Notes: generated by a model from the letters alone, not told the origin. Positions 9,599-18,890 are shown, numbered from the stretch's first letter. The stretch is DNA of 64,000 bases from Roseivivax isoporae LMG 25204 (GCF_000521865.1 NZ_JAME01000006.1:1-64000); one strand, 5' to 3'. Made by a program: numbers and translations.

Positions 9599-9724
9599 CC
9601 GTTTCCAATACTGGGGCAACCCCGTGGCGAAGCGCCTCAATGCCGCCCAATTCCAGGTTTAATCAAAGCCTGTTAGATAAAGAACCGGGTGTTTTCCGGT
9701 CATGTGTGTGTGCAAGAGGTAACC

Positions 9725-10066
9725 ATGGACGACTCTCTGAAGAATTTCGAGAAGCGGCACAGGGACATTAGACGCAAGCATCGCCGCCTCGCGCGCGGCT
9801 ACGTCACCCGGCTCCAGCCCAACGGTACGATCGTTCATGAACCCAGCCGCGACGTCTCGGGCGTCGTCGCCTGGCCGCTCATGCTGCTCGTCGCCACGTT
9901 CTTCGGCTTCAAGGCACTGCTGCTCGCGCAGCTCGGCGCCGAGACCTACGCGAGCCACCTCGCCACGCTCTCGCAGGGGAACTTCGCCGAACAGGCGGGC
10001 GCCGTCATCATGGGCGCCGACCCGCTGACCCGCGCGATCATCGCCATCGCCGGCGCGATCGTCTGA
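9725..10066 (+). CDS. Small membrane protein, unknown (113 aa)
   Basis: Not recognised as a named family. The start MDDSLKNFEK is preceded by AGAGGTAACC. A very basic N-terminal part (EKRHRDIRRKHRRLARGY, residues 9-26) is followed by a membrane helix (about 48-70, VVAWPLMLLVATFFGFKALLL), and a weaker hydrophobic end (ADPLTRAIIAIAGAIV). The charge pattern suggests the basic end stays in the cytoplasm. An upstream ATG at 9689 has no ribosome-binding site. Monocistronic, 126 bases after prmA. Confidence 0.75.
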   Translation: MDDSLKNFEKRHRDIRRKHRRLARGYVTRLQPNGTIVHEPSRDVSGVVAWPLMLLVATFFGFKALLLAQLGAETYASHLATLSQGNFAEQAGAVIMGADPLTRAIIAIAGAIV

Positions 10067-10195
10067 GATCGCCTGCGACCGCACCGCGCGCTCGGCGCGG
10101 TGCCACCCCGCCTGCGCGCGACGCCGGAGCCGGGGCATTCCCCGTCACGTCGGCTGGCCGCGTGCACCCTGTCCGATCGATCCCCGGAAACGAGA

Positions 10196-10228
10196 CGGGG
10201 CCGCGTCCCCCCCAGAAACGCGGCCCCG
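10196..10228 (-). terminator. Hairpin, likely terminator of the DUF1127 gene
   Basis: Perfect 11-bp stem (CGGGGCCGCGT paired with ACGCGGCCCCG) around an 11-base loop, 26 bases past the DUF1127 stop on the minus strand. Only a weak T-rich tail (TCTCGTTTCC) follows on the minus strand. It could serve both strands, since the plus-strand gene ending at 10066 also lacks another terminator. Confidence 0.5.
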
Positions 10229-10253
10229 GTCGTGTCGGTCCGTGCGTCGCGCC

Positions 10254-10463
10254 TCAGCGGCGCGAGACGCGGAGGATGTCGCTGCGGGTCAGCCCGATGT
10301 CGTCGAGTTCGCGGTCCGACAGGCTCGACAGCAGCCGCTCGGTGCGGCGGGCATCGCGCCAGTCCACGAGGGCGGCGTAGGCAGAGGCGATCACGGCGCC
10401 GACGCGGCCTGCGACGGCGGCGGCGGCATGGTTGGTGCGCGGGGGCGTGTAAATGTTCATCAT
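10254..10463 (-). CDS. DUF1127 domain protein (69 aa)
   Basis: Small basic protein with the DUF1127 (YjiS-like) C-terminal motif: RRTERLLSSLSDRELDDIGL (residues 39-58) followed by TRSDI. DUF1127 proteins in Rhodobacter and Agrobacterium have been linked to RNA handling, stress adaptation and phosphate or carbon metabolism. Start MMNIYTPPRTN lies after CCCCGAG, a modest ribosome-binding site; M2 is possible. Followed by a strong hairpin. No membrane segment. Confidence 0.88.
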   Translation of the reverse strand: MMNIYTPPRTNHAAAAVAGRVGAVIASAYAALVDWRDARRTERLLSSLSDRELDDIGLTRSDILRVSRR

Positions 10464-10793
10464 CTCGGGGGTTCCACGATTGGCGTTGTTGCGGGCGGTT
10501 TCACTACCTTGATGCGCAGTTAGTAGGCGTCCTGAAAACTCTCAAGATCGAAAAACCGCATGCGTCCCTTGCAGTTTCTGCATGGCAGCATTCCCGCCAT
10601 ATGTCTGAAATTTTTGTAAAAATCCGGATGACCCAGATCCGGCCCCGCGTCGCGTCGCGCCCGGGATGCGAAGCGTCGCAAACAGGCGACGACACGCCGG
10701 CCATCCAAGGGGGCTTGGAGGATGTTCGCCTTTCGTGCTAGTCCTCGCGCAGCTACGGCACAACAAGAACACCTCGACAGGGCGCGGGCGGCA
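10464..10793. other. 330-base intergenic region between the DUF1127 gene and ruvC
   Basis: No convincing gene on either strand. It holds divergent upstream regions for the DUF1127 gene (minus) and ruvCAB (plus). An AT-rich inverted repeat ATTTTT-GT-AAAAAT at 10610-10623 stands out in this GC-rich sequence and could be a promoter UP element or protein site. Open frames crossing it (10504-11243, minus) are antisense to ruvC and have poor codon character. Confidence 0.5.
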
Positions 10794-11294
10794 GTGATCA
10801 GGATACTTGGAATCGACCCGGGGTTGCGCAACCTCGGCTGGGGTATCGTGGAGGCGGCGAATGGCCGCCTGCGCCACGTGGCGAACGGCGTGTGCCATTC
10901 GGGCACCGGGGAACTCGCGACGCGACTGCTCGAGCTGCACCGCCAGCTGACCGCCATCCTCGTCGAACACCGACCCGAAACCGCCGCCGTCGAACAGACC
11001 TTCGTCAACAAGGACGCGGTGGCGACGCTCAAGCTGGGGCAGGCCCGTGCGGTGGCGCTGCTGGTGCCCGCCTCGTTCGGGCTCGATGTCGGCGAATACG
11101 CCCCGAACAAGGTCAAGAAGACCGTGGTGGGCGTGGGCCACGCCGACAAGCGGCAGGTCGAGCACATGGTGCGCATGCAGCTGCCGGGCGTGCAGATCGC
11201 GGGGCCCGACGCCTCGGACGCGCTGGCCGTCGCCATCTGCCATGCCTTCTACATGCGTGCGCCGCGCGTGCCCCTGGCGGAGGCGGGCGCATGA
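10794..11294 (+). CDS. ruvC: RuvC, Holliday junction resolvase
   Basis: 166 residues, typical length. Cleaves Holliday junctions after RuvAB branch migration. Acidic catalytic residues are present in GIDPGL (Asp8), VEQTF (Glu about 66) and [12 protein letters not shown] (two Asp near 138-141). The start is GTG at [10 protein letters not shown], which gives the canonical N-terminus; an ATG 24 codons upstream adds non-family sequence. Overlaps ruvA by ATGA. Confidence 0.96.
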   Translation: MIRILGIDPGLRNLGWGIVEAANGRLRHVANGVCHSGTGELATRLLELHRQLTAILVEHRPETAAVEQTFVNKDAVATLKLGQARAVALLVPASFGLDVGEYAPNKVKKTVVGVGHADKRQVEHMVRMQLPGVQIAGPDASDALAVAICHAFYMRAPRVPLAEAGA

Positions 11295-11965
11295 TCGGGC
11301 GCGTCGCGGGCCGCATCGTCTACAAGGCGGACGATCACGTGCTGATCGACACGGGCGGCGTGGGCTACGTGGTGTTCTGCTCGGACCGCGTGCTGGCCGG
11401 GCTCGGCGCCCCGGGCGAGGCGACGGCGCTCTTCACCGACCTCATGGTCCGCGAGGACCTGATGCAGCTCTTCGGCTTCCCGACGCTGGTCGAGAAGGAA
11501 TGGTTCCGCCTCCTCCTGAGCGTGCAGGGCGTGGGCGCCAAGGCGTCGCTCGCGATCCTGGGTGCGCTCGGCCCCGACGGCGTGAGCCGCGCCATCGCGC
11601 TCGGCGACTGGACCGCGATCAAGGCCGCGCGCGGCATCGGCCCCAAGACCGCGCAGCGCGTGGTGAACGAGCTCAAGGACCGCGCGCCCGCCATCATGGC
11701 GATGGGCGCGGGCCCCATGGCCGTGCCGCCACCGGTCGCGGCGACGGGGACGGAGCCCGCCTCGACCGCCCCCGCGGCGCCGCGATCCGCGGCGACACCC
11801 TCGGGCGGCGCCGCGCAGTCCGAGGCGCTGTCCGCCCTCACCAATCTCGGCTACGGGCCGGGCGAGGCCGCGGGCGCGGTGGCGCAGGCCGCCGGTGACG
11901 CGCCCGACGCCGACACCGCGGGCCTCATCCGCGCGGCGCTGAAGCTCCTGGCACCCCCGGCATGA
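11291..11965 (+). CDS. ruvA: RuvA, Holliday junction branch-migration subunit
   Basis: 224 residues. N-terminal OB fold ([20 protein letters not shown]), two helix-hairpin-helix units ([14 protein letters not shown] near 78 and [19 protein letters not shown] near 113), an Ala/Pro-rich flexible linker (about 140-178) and the RuvB-binding C-terminal domain ([10 protein letters not shown]...). Start overlaps the ruvC stop; stop overlaps the ruvB start, so ruvCAB are translationally coupled. Confidence 0.96.
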   Translation: MIGRVAGRIVYKADDHVLIDTGGVGYVVFCSDRVLAGLGAPGEATALFTDLMVREDLMQLFGFPTLVEKEWFRLLLSVQGVGAKASLAILGALGPDGVSRAIALGDWTAIKAARGIGPKTAQRVVNELKDRAPAIMAMGAGPMAVPPPVAATGTEPASTAPAAPRSAATPSGGAAQSEALSALTNLGYGPGEAAGAVAQAAGDAPDADTAGLIRAALKLLAPPA

Positions 11966-12987
11966 GCGGCTCCGACCCCACGCTCAGGCCCGAACCGCTG
12001 GCCGAGGACCGCGACCGCGCGCTGCGGCCGCAGATGCTCGACGATTTCGTGGGCCAGGCCGAGGCGCGCGCGAACCTGCGGGTGTTCCTGCAATCCGCCC
12101 GCTCGCGCGGCGAGGCCATGGACCACACGCTGTTCCACGGACCGCCCGGCCTCGGCAAGACGACGCTTGCCCAGATCCTCGCGCGCGAGCTCGGCGTGAA
12201 CTTCCGCATGACCTCGGGTCCCGTGCTGGCCAAGGCCGGCGATCTCGCCGCGATCCTCACCAACCTCGAATCCCGCGACGTCCTCTTCATCGACGAGATT
12301 CACCGCCTGAACCCCGCGGTCGAGGAGGTGCTCTATCCCGCGATGGAGGATTACGAGCTCGACCTCGTGATCGGCGAGGGTCCCGCCGCGCGCACCGTGC
12401 GAATCGAGCTGCAACCCTTCACGCTGGTGGGCGCCACCACGCGGCTCGGGCTTCTGACCACGCCGCTGCGCGACCGCTTCGGCATCCCGACGCGGCTCAA
12501 CTTCTACACTGTCGAGGAACTCGACGCGATCGTGACCCGGAACGCGACCAAGCTCGGCGTGCCGGCGGAACCGGATGGCGCGCGCGAGATCGCGCGGCGT
12601 GCCCGCGGCACGCCCCGCATCGCCGGGCGGCTCCTGCGGCGGGTGGTGGATTTCGCGGTCGTCGAGGGCGACGGCGTCGTGACGCGCGCGCTTGCGGACA
12701 ATGCGCTCACCCGTCTCGGCGTCGACGGGCTCGGGCTCGACGGTGCGGACCGGCGCTACCTGCGTCTCATCGCAGAAAACTACGCCGGCGGTCCCGTGGG
12801 GATCGAGACGATCTCGGCCGCCCTGTCGGAAAGCCGCGACGCCATCGAGGAGGTGATCGAGCCCTACCTGCTGCAGCAGGGCCTGATCCAGCGCACGCCG
12901 CGCGGCCGGATGCTCGCACAGAAGGGCTGGTCGCACCTGGGACTGCCGGCGCCGCGGGCGCCGGGCCAGTCCACGCTATTCGACTGA
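11962..12987 (+). CDS. ruvB: RuvB, Holliday junction branch-migration ATPase
   Basis: 341 residues. AAA+ motor that drives branch migration with RuvA. Walker [10 protein letters not shown] (about residue 60), Walker [11 protein letters not shown], sensor [20 protein letters not shown] with the arginine finger region, and a C-terminal winged-helix domain ([14 protein letters not shown]). Full length. Its 3' end faces hemE 7 bases away, with no strong terminator between them. Confidence 0.97.
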   Translation: MSGSDPTLRPEPLAEDRDRALRPQMLDDFVGQAEARANLRVFLQSARSRGEAMDHTLFHGPPGLGKTTLAQILARELGVNFRMTSGPVLAKAGDLAAILTNLESRDVLFIDEIHRLNPAVEEVLYPAMEDYELDLVIGEGPAARTVRIELQPFTLVGATTRLGLLTTPLRDRFGIPTRLNFYTVEELDAIVTRNATKLGVPAEPDGAREIARRARGTPRIAGRLLRRVVDFAVVEGDGVVTRALADNALTRLGVDGLGLDGADRRYLRLIAENYAGGPVGIETISAALSESRDAIEEVIEPYLLQQGLIQRTPRGRMLAQKGWSHLGLPAPRAPGQSTLFD

Positions 12988-12994
12988 GCCAGGC

Positions 12995-14020
12995 TCAGCC
13001 GCGGATCGCCTCGATCATGCGGCTGACATTGTCGGGATCCGCATCGGGCGTGATCCCGTGGCCCAGGTTGAAGATGTGCGGCCCGCCCGAGAACGCCTCG
13101 ACCACCTTGCGCGTCTCCGTCACCAGGGCGTCGCCGCCGGTGACCATGTGCCCCGGCGCGAGGTTGCCCTGCACGCAGCCCGACACCTGCACGTTGGCGG
13201 CAGCCCAGTCGGGCGCCACGTGGTCGTCGAGCGCGACGCAGTCCGCGCCCGTCGCCGCGTGGAAACCCACGTATTTCTCGCCCGCCTGGCGCGGGAAGGC
13301 GATGACCGGAACGCCCGGGTGACGCCGCTTCAGCGTCTCGACGATGATGCGCGCGGGCTCGGTCGCGTAGCGGTCGAACTCCTCGCCCGCGAGCGACCCG
13401 GCCCAGCTGTCGAAGACCTTGACCACCTCGGCGCCGGCCTCGATCTGGCGCGAGAGATACTCGATCGTGCCCTCGGTGATCTTGCCCAGAAGCTGCTCGA
13501 AGAGCGGACGGTTCGCGTTCTTCAGCGCGTGCGCCGGCCCCTGGTCCGGCGTACCGCGGCCCGCGATCATGTAGGTCGCGACCGTCCAGGGCGCGCCGGC
13601 AAAGCCGATCAGCGTCGTCTCGGCGGGCAGTTCCCGCCGCAGGATGCGCACCGTCTCGTAGACGGGCGACAGCGTCTCGTCGATGGCGTGCACGGGCTTC
13701 AGCGCCGCGAAGTCGTCTTCGGTCGTGACCGTGGACAGCCGCGGCCCCTCGCCCGTCACGAACCACAGGTCCGCGCCCAGCGCCTGCGGCAGCAGCAGGA
13801 TGTCGGCAAAGAGGATCGCCGCGTCGAAACCGTAGCGCCGGATCGGCTGCAGCGTGACCTCGGCAGCGAGTTCCGGGTTGTAGCAGAGCGACAGGAAATC
13901 GCCCGCCTTCTCGCGCGTGGCGCGGTATTCCGGAAGGTAGCGCCCCGCCTGCCGCATCATCCAGACCGGTGGCACGGCCCATGTTTCGCCCGCCAGGGCA
14001 CGCAGGATGGTCTTGGTCAT
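12995..14020 (-). CDS. hemE: HemE, uroporphyrinogen decarboxylase
   Basis: 341 residues. Converts uroporphyrinogen III to coproporphyrinogen III in haem and bacteriochlorophyll synthesis. The N-terminal signature [16 protein letters not shown] (about 19-34) and the [14 protein letters not shown] block (about 139-152) are diagnostic. Start [11 protein letters not shown] is supported by AGGAGCCCCG ahead of it; a longer form from 14089 would run into the hemE/hemC palindrome. Divergent from hemC. Confidence 0.96.
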   Translation of the reverse strand: MTKTILRALAGETWAVPPVWMMRQAGRYLPEYRATREKAGDFLSLCYNPELAAEVTLQPIRRYGFDAAILFADILLLPQALGADLWFVTGEGPRLSTVTTEDDFAALKPVHAIDETLSPVYETVRILRRELPAETTLIGFAGAPWTVATYMIAGRGTPDQGPAHALKNANRPLFEQLLGKITEGTIEYLSRQIEAGAEVVKVFDSWAGSLAGEEFDRYATEPARIIVETLKRRHPGVPVIAFPRQAGEKYVGFHAATGADCVALDDHVAPDWAAANVQVSGCVQGNLAPGHMVTGGDALVTETRKVVEAFSGGPHIFNLGHGITPDADPDNVSRMIEAIRG

Positions 14021-14069
14021 CGGGGCTCCTTCGGTCGGCACCCGCCCGTGGTCGGACACGGGCGGCGAA

Positions 14070-14089
14070 GTGTCAAGCATGCTTGTCAC
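14070..14089. promoter_or_regulatory. Palindrome between divergent hemE and hemC
   Basis: A perfect 12-base palindrome CAAGCATGCTTG (14074-14085) sits in a 20-base near-palindrome broken only at the fourth position from each end. It overlaps a perfect -35 TTGACA for hemE (minus, 14071-14076) and TTGTCA for hemC (plus, 14083-14088). The half-site spacing TGT-N12-TCA is one base off the TGT-N12-ACA box bound by PpsR/CrtJ in Rhodobacter, but the match may be coincidental. The -10 elements are weak. Confidence 0.5.
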
Positions 14090-14118
14090 GTCCGCGCGGC
14101 CCCTCTAAGCCTTTGCGC

Positions 14119-15078
14119 ATGAGCGACACGAAGCCCTCCCCCGACGCGCCCCTGAAGATCGGCACCCGCGGCTCGCCGCTGGCGCTGGCCCAGGCCCACG
14201 AGACCCGCGACAGGCTGTCGGCCGCGCACGGATTGCCCGTGGCCGCCTTCGAGATCGTGGTCATCAAGACCACCGGCGACGACCGCGCGCTGATCGACGC
14301 CGACCGCCCGCTGAAGGAGATCGGCAACAAGGGCCTCTTCGTACGCGAGATCGAGCAGGCGATGCTGTCGGGCGACATCGACATCGCCGTGCACTCGATG
14401 AAGGACATGCCCGTCCTGCAACCCGAGGGGCTCGTGCTCGACTGCTACCTGCCGCGCGAGGATCCCCGCGACGCCTTCCTCTCGCCGGGCTACGACGGCA
14501 TCGCCGCGCTGCCCGCGGGATCGGTCGTGGGCTCGTCCTCGCTCCGCCGCCGGTCGCAGGTGCTGCACCGCCGGCCCGACCTCAGGGTGGTGGAATTCCG
14601 CGGCAACGTGCAGACCCGCTTGCGCAAGCTGCAGGACGGCGTGGCCACCGGCACCTTCCTTGCCCGCGCCGGCCTTAACCGTCTCGGCATGACGGACCTG
14701 CCGCACAGCCCCATCGCGCCGGAGGACATGCTGCCCGCGGTCGCGCAGGGTGCCATCGGGATCGAGCGGCGCAGCGACGACGACGCGACGGCGGCGCTTC
14801 TCGCGGCGATCCACGACAGAGCCACCGGCGAGCGGCTCGCGGCCGAACGCGCCTTCCTCGCGGCGCTCGACGGCTCGTGCGAGACGCCGATCGCGGGCCT
14901 CGCAGAGATCGACGGCGACGTCCTGACGCTGCGCGGCGAGGTGCTGCGCCCCGACGGGTCCGAGGCACATTCCGGATCGCGCACCGGCAGCGTCGCCGAC
15001 GGCCCCGATATGGGCCGCGACCTCGCGCGCGAGCTTCTCGACCGCGCGGGTCCCGGCTTCTTCGACTGGATGCGCTGA
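14119..15078 (+). CDS. hemC: HemC, porphobilinogen deaminase (hydroxymethylbilane synthase)
   Basis: 319 residues. Polymerises four porphobilinogens into hydroxymethylbilane. IGTRGSPLALAQA (about 13-25), HSMKDMP (about 94-100), SSLRRRSQ and RGNVQTRLRKL are family landmarks, and the Cys that holds the dipyrromethane cofactor is in LDGSCETPIAGLA (about residue 254). Start MSDTKPSPDAP. Stands opposite hemE, which acts two steps later in the same pathway. Confidence 0.96.
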   Translation: MSDTKPSPDAPLKIGTRGSPLALAQAHETRDRLSAAHGLPVAAFEIVVIKTTGDDRALIDADRPLKEIGNKGLFVREIEQAMLSGDIDIAVHSMKDMPVLQPEGLVLDCYLPREDPRDAFLSPGYDGIAALPAGSVVGSSSLRRRSQVLHRRPDLRVVEFRGNVQTRLRKLQDGVATGTFLARAGLNRLGMTDLPHSPIAPEDMLPAVAQGAIGIERRSDDDATAALLAAIHDRATGERLAAERAFLAALDGSCETPIAGLAEIDGDVLTLRGEVLRPDGSEAHSGSRTGSVADGPDMGRDLARELLDRAGPGFFDWMR

Positions 15079-15086
15079 AGCGGGCC

Positions 15087-15551
15087 TCAGCCCTGCTTGA
15101 GCCGCGCCTCGAGGTCGCGCGCGTAGTCCGACGCGCGCGCCTTGACCTTCCGCTCCGCCCGCGTCCGCGCCAGTTTCAGCGACTGCACGAGGAGCCGCGC
15201 CGACAGCGTCTTCGGCAGCAGCGTCAGGTCGCCCGCGATGCGCGTGCGCGTGCGCGACAGCGCCACGAGGTCCAGGACGCTGCGCACCTCGAGGCCGCCC
15301 GACACGCTGTCGAACACCATGCGGTTCGGCGGGTCGTATTCGGTCAGGGTGATCGTCGCCTCGCGCGGCTTGCCGCGGAAGGTGAACACCGTGCGCCATG
15401 CCATGCCCGGCCCCGGCTCGGCCCGCGCGTCGATGCGCTCGAGCTCGAGACCCCGGCGCATGGCCGAGCGCTCCAGCGCGCCGAAATCCGACAGCGCGGC
15501 AAAGACCTGTTCCTGCCCGCCCTCGATGTCTTCCCGTACCGAAAACTGCAT
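15087..15551 (-). CDS. SRPBCC-fold protein (polyketide cyclase/START type)
   Basis: 154 residues. Start MQFSVREDIEG; the sequence has the SRPBCC pattern of a helix after the first strand (EQVFAALSDFGALERSAMRRG) and strands WRTVFTFRG, REATITLTEYDPPNRMVFDS. Such proteins bind lipids or other hydrophobic ligands. Function unknown. A basic C-terminus (RTRAERKVKARASDYARDLEARL) is typical of the Rhodobacterales members. It ends 8 bases from the convergent hemC. Confidence 0.75.
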   Translation of the reverse strand: MQFSVREDIEGGQEQVFAALSDFGALERSAMRRGLELERIDARAEPGPGMAWRTVFTFRGKPREATITLTEYDPPNRMVFDSVSGGLEVRSVLDLVALSRTRTRIAGDLTLLPKTLSARLLVQSLKLARTRAERKVKARASDYARDLEARLKQG

Positions 15552-15609
15552 CCTGCCGACGCCCTTCCCGTATCTCTTGCCCGTACCGCCCCGGGAGCGG
15601 ACTGTCGCG

Positions 15610-16581
15610 TCAATCCAGCCGGTCCGCAAGCCAGTTGCGCAGCAGGAAGCGAGCGATCGCGCCCTCGCGCGCCGGCCTGAGCCCCGGATCGCTGCCGTCG
15701 AAGGACAGCGCCACGTCCTCGCGGCTGACCCAGCGCGCATCCTCGATCTCCTCGGGGTCGACGTCGATCTCCTCGCTCAGCGCCTCGCCGTGGCACCCGA
15801 TCATCAGCGAGGCCGGGAACGGCCATGGCTGGCTGGCGAGGTAGCGCACCCGCCCGACCCGCACGCCCGTCTCCTCGAAGACCTCGCGCCGCACCGCCGC
15901 CTCGACCGTCTCGCCCGGCTCGACGAACCCCGCGAGGCAGGAATACATGCCCTCGGGCCAGGCCGGCGCCCGGCCGAGCAGCGTCCGGTTGCCGCGCGTC
16001 ACCAGCATGATGACCACCGGGTCGGTGCGCGGGAAATGCCGCCTGCCGCAGGCCGGGCAGTGCCGCTGCCAGCCGGCCTCGGCCACGTCGCTCTTGGCGC
16101 CGCAACAGGCGCAGAACCCGTGCGTGCGGTGCCATTCAAGAAGACCCCGCGCCGTTGCGGCAAGTTCCGCGTCCCGCGGCGAGAGCCACGTCATCGCCCG
16201 GCGCAGTTCCACGAAGCGCTGCGTCTCGGGCAGGCCGGGATGACGCTGCTCGGAGGCATCGACGAAGGCGCCGACGGTCGTGGTGTCGTCGTCCTCGGGC
16301 GTCCAGCCGGAGAGGTCCGCGGCGAAGCGCGCCGCGCCGCCCTCTCGCCCCAGCAGGATGTCGATGTGCGCGCCCTCGAGCGCAGGGTGGTCGAGCGGCA
16401 GCCGCACCAGCGTCGCCGCCCCGTCCGGACCGGGCTCGAGCAGCGGCTTGCCCCGCCACAGGACCACCGCCGCGGCCGCCGGGTCCGCCCGCAGCGCCGC
16501 GACCGCCTCCGCGTCGCGCCGCAGCTCCGCCGCCCGGTCCAGCGCCGATCCTCCGAAGGTCACCTCTTCCGCGTGTCGCAT
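15610..16581 (-). CDS. nudC: NudC, NAD(+) diphosphatase / NADH pyrophosphatase
   Basis: 323 residues. Hydrolyses NAD(H) and removes NAD caps from RNA in other bacteria. A zinc ribbon (FCACCG and HCPACGRRHFPR, about 150-180) precedes a full Nudix box starting GFVEPGE and ending REVFEETG (about 215-237), and the NudC-specific SQPWPFP motif follows at about 247. Start MRHAEEVTFGG is preferred; longer forms run antisense to intergenic DNA. It is divergent from the nucleotidase gene. Confidence 0.94.
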   Translation of the reverse strand: MRHAEEVTFGGSALDRAAELRRDAEAVAALRADPAAAAVVLWRGKPLLEPGPDGAATLVRLPLDHPALEGAHIDILLGREGGAARFAADLSGWTPEDDDTTTVGAFVDASEQRHPGLPETQRFVELRRAMTWLSPRDAELAATARGLLEWHRTHGFCACCGAKSDVAEAGWQRHCPACGRRHFPRTDPVVIMLVTRGNRTLLGRAPAWPEGMYSCLAGFVEPGETVEAAVRREVFEETGVRVGRVRYLASQPWPFPASLMIGCHGEALSEEIDVDPEEIEDARWVSREDVALSFDGSDPGLRPAREGAIARFLLRNWLADRLD

Positions 16582-16775
16582 GCCCTGCCCCGTCCTCGCG
16601 TTCCCTGGCCACAGGCATGTCACGTCCCCGCGGCGGAGGCAATTTGGCGGCGCGCCGGGCCCGTGCCGCGCGGCGGCGGTGCGCAGTTGTCCTGCGACAC
16701 ATCTGGCGATTGCATCGCGGGCCTCGCGCAGCTTATCTTGGATGTATCGCGGCCCGTTTCCCCAGACGGCGCCAC

Positions 16776-16847
16776 ATGACGCAAGCCTTTGATCTGCCGA
16801 CGGAAGGGGACCGCATCCTGCACGTGACGCGCGCCCGGGTGACATGA
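16776..16847 (+). CDS. Possible 23-aa leader peptide or gene remnant
   Basis: Frame MTQAFDLPTEG... of 23 residues whose stop overlaps the next gene's start by ATGA, the usual sign of translational coupling. No good ribosome-binding site is seen. Its sequence weakly resembles, from memory, the first residues of cytosine-deaminase-type amidohydrolases, so it may instead be the scar of a deleted gene. Treat as tentative. Confidence 0.25.
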   Translation: MTQAFDLPTEGDRILHVTRARVT

Positions 16848-18727
16848 CTGAGCGGGGCCGGACCGGATCGTCAGCGGATGCGGGACACGTGCATCTGCGC
16901 ATCCTCGCCACGACCGACCTGCACATGGCGCTCGCCGCGTGGGACTACCTCGCGGACCGCCCGGCACCGCTTTCCGGGCTCGCGGCCCTCGCGCCGCTGA
17001 TCGAGTCCGCCCGCGCCGAGGTGCGCAATGTCCTGCTGCTCGACAACGGCGACCTGATCCAGGGCGGCCCCATGGGCGAGATCGCCGCAAGCCGCGCCGT
17101 CACCGCCGGCGCGGGCACCCATCCGGCGATCGCCGCGCTCGATGCGCTGGGATACGACGCGGCGGGGCTCGGCAACCACGACTTCAACTACGGGCTCGAC
17201 ATCCAGCGGCGCATCTACGGCGCGGCGTCGTTCCCGGTGGTGCTGACCAACGTGACGCCCACGCCCCTCGCGCCGCCGGTGGCGTTCCGGCCGCACGCAC
17301 TGCTCGATCGGCAGGTGATCGATGCCGAGGGCGCGCGCCACCGGCTACGCATCGGGATCCTCGCATTCTGCCCGCCGCAGATCCTGCGCTGGGACCGCGC
17401 CCACCTGCGGGACCGCGTCACCGTCACGCCGATCCTCGAGGCCGCGGCCGCGGCGATCCCCGCGCTGCGCGCCGCGGGCGCCGACATCGTCGTGGCGCTG
17501 TCGCATTCGGGCCTCGGCAGCGGCGCCCCGCCCCGGACCGAGGCGGAGGCCGAGAACGTCACGCTCGCGCTCGCCGAACTGCCGGGCCTCGACGCGGTGA
17601 TCGGCGGGCACGACCACGTCGCCCACCCGCAGGACGTCGGCCCCGGGACGCCACTGCCCGCAACCGGCCCGCCGGTAGTGGGGCCGGCCGCGAACGGGGC
17701 GGCGCTCGGCGTCGTCGACCTGACGCTCGCGCGCGACGCGGGCGGCTGCTGGCGCCGGATTTCCGGCTCCGCGCACCTGCGCAGCCCGGACCACGCCACC
17801 GCGACAGGGCAGGACCGGACGATCACGGCGCGACGGCTCGCCCGCGCCATCGCCGACGACCATGCGCGCACCCGCGCCGCCATGGCCCGCGACATCTGCC
17901 GGCTTCCCGGCCCGCTCACCACCTACTTCGCCGCGGCGGGCGACGGGCGCGCCGCGAACCTCCTGGCCGACACCCTGCGCCGCGCCGCCGCGCCCGTGGT
18001 CGCGCGCCACGACCCGGACGTGCCGCTGCTCGTCTCGGTGGCGATCTACCGCGCCGGCGGCCGCGCCGGGCCCGACAACTACCTCGACATTCCCCCGGGC
18101 CGGCTCGCGGCGCGGCACGTGGACGCGCTCTGCCCCTTCGCGAACGCCCTCACGCTGCACCGCGTCACCGGCGCCTTCGTGGCGGCGTGGCTCGAGCGCG
18201 CCATGTCGGTCTACGCGACGCTGCGCCCCGGCGCCGAGGACACGCCTCTCGTCGACCGCCGCTTCGCGCTCTACGACCTCGACCTCCTGCACGGGCTGAC
18301 ATGGCGGGTCGACCTCGCGGTGCCGGCACGGCACGGACCCGATGGCGCGGTGGTCGCGCCGGGCGCCACGCGCGTCAGCGATCTCGCGGTGGAGGGCCGC
18401 CCGGTCCGCGACAGCGACCGCTTCCTCCTCCTGGCCAACAGCTACCGCGCGGCGGGCAGTGGCGGCTTCCCGGAACTGGCGCCCGAAAGCCTCGTGGCCG
18501 AGGTCACCGCCAACGCGCCCATCCTCCTCGCCGACACGCTCGCCCGTCACGGCACGGGGCCGCTGCGGCCCGAGCTGCCCTTTGCCTTCCGCCCGGCCGG
18601 GGGCGCGCGCGTGCTCTTCGAGACCGGGCCGGGCGCCCGCGCCCATCCCGAGCTCGCGCACGCGCTCGGCCTTGCCGAGGCCGGCGCGGACGACGCGGGC
18701 TTCGTGCGCTACCGCGGCCGGCTCTGA
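16844..18727 (+). CDS. 2',3'-cyclic-nucleotide phosphodiesterase / 5'-nucleotidase family protein
   Basis: 627 residues. Metallophosphatase domain with ATTDLHM (about 26), LLDNGDLIQGG (about 65), GLGNHDFNYG (about 105), ALSHSG and GGHDHVAHP (about 253), which together give the two-metal site, followed by a 5'-nucleotidase C-terminal domain (about 350-560). Closest to CpdB. CpdB and UshA are normally exported, but this N-terminus (MTERGRTGSSADAG) has no signal peptide, so it appears cytoplasmic. Divergent from nudC. Confidence 0.85.
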   Translation: MTERGRTGSSADAGHVHLRILATTDLHMALAAWDYLADRPAPLSGLAALAPLIESARAEVRNVLLLDNGDLIQGGPMGEIAASRAVTAGAGTHPAIAALDALGYDAAGLGNHDFNYGLDIQRRIYGAASFPVVLTNVTPTPLAPPVAFRPHALLDRQVIDAEGARHRLRIGILAFCPPQILRWDRAHLRDRVTVTPILEAAAAAIPALRAAGADIVVALSHSGLGSGAPPRTEAEAENVTLALAELPGLDAVIGGHDHVAHPQDVGPGTPLPATGPPVVGPAANGAALGVVDLTLARDAGGCWRRISGSAHLRSPDHATATGQDRTITARRLARAIADDHARTRAAMARDICRLPGPLTTYFAAAGDGRAANLLADTLRRAAAPVVARHDPDVPLLVSVAIYRAGGRAGPDNYLDIPPGRLAARHVDALCPFANALTLHRVTGAFVAAWLERAMSVYATLRPGAEDTPLVDRRFALYDLDLLHGLTWRVDLAVPARHGPDGAVVAPGATRVSDLAVEGRPVRDSDRFLLLANSYRAAGSGGFPELAPESLVAEVTANAPILLADTLARHGTGPLRPELPFAFRPAGGARVLFETGPGARAHPELAHALGLAEAGADDAGFVRYRGRL

Positions 18728-18739
18728 CGCCCCGGGGGG

Positions 18740-18768
18740 TTGCGAATCCGGTCCCGTCCGCCTATCTG
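18740..18768 (+). promoter_or_regulatory. Promoter of ffs
   Basis: TTGCGA (18740-18745), a 17-base spacer and TATCTG (18763-18768). The start expected 7 bases downstream coincides with the 5' end of the SRP RNA stem (18776), so element spacing and RNA position agree. Confidence 0.6.
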
Positions 18769-18775
18769 AGGGATC

Positions 18776-18869
18776 GAGAGGTTGGTGCGGGCAAGCGCCT
18801 CGCCAACCCGGTCAGGTCCGGAAGGAAGCAGCCGTAACGAGACCCGCTTGGGTCGCTCTCCAGCCTCTC
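18776..18869 (+). ncRNA. ffs: Small signal recognition particle RNA (4.5S, ffs)
   Basis: The invariant domain IV segment GGTCAGGTCCGGAAGGAAGC followed by AGCCGTAACGAG lies at about 18810-18841, and the ends pair (GAGAGGTTGG at 18776 with CCAGCCTCTC at 18860, one G-U). This is the Ffh-binding RNA of the signal recognition particle that targets membrane proteins. Exact ends are set from the closing stem and may be a few bases off. It lies between the nucleotidase gene and the phosphatase gene. Confidence 0.93.
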
Positions 18870-18890
18870 ACCCTTCCCCGCATCGCCGCG

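Noticed and set aside
10070-10253. A CcsR-type small RNA next to the DUF1127 gene, as in Rhodobacter
   Set aside because: The only hairpin has a C-rich loop on the plus strand, whereas transcription from the DUF1127 gene reads it as G-rich, and no repeated CUCCUCCC loops are present.
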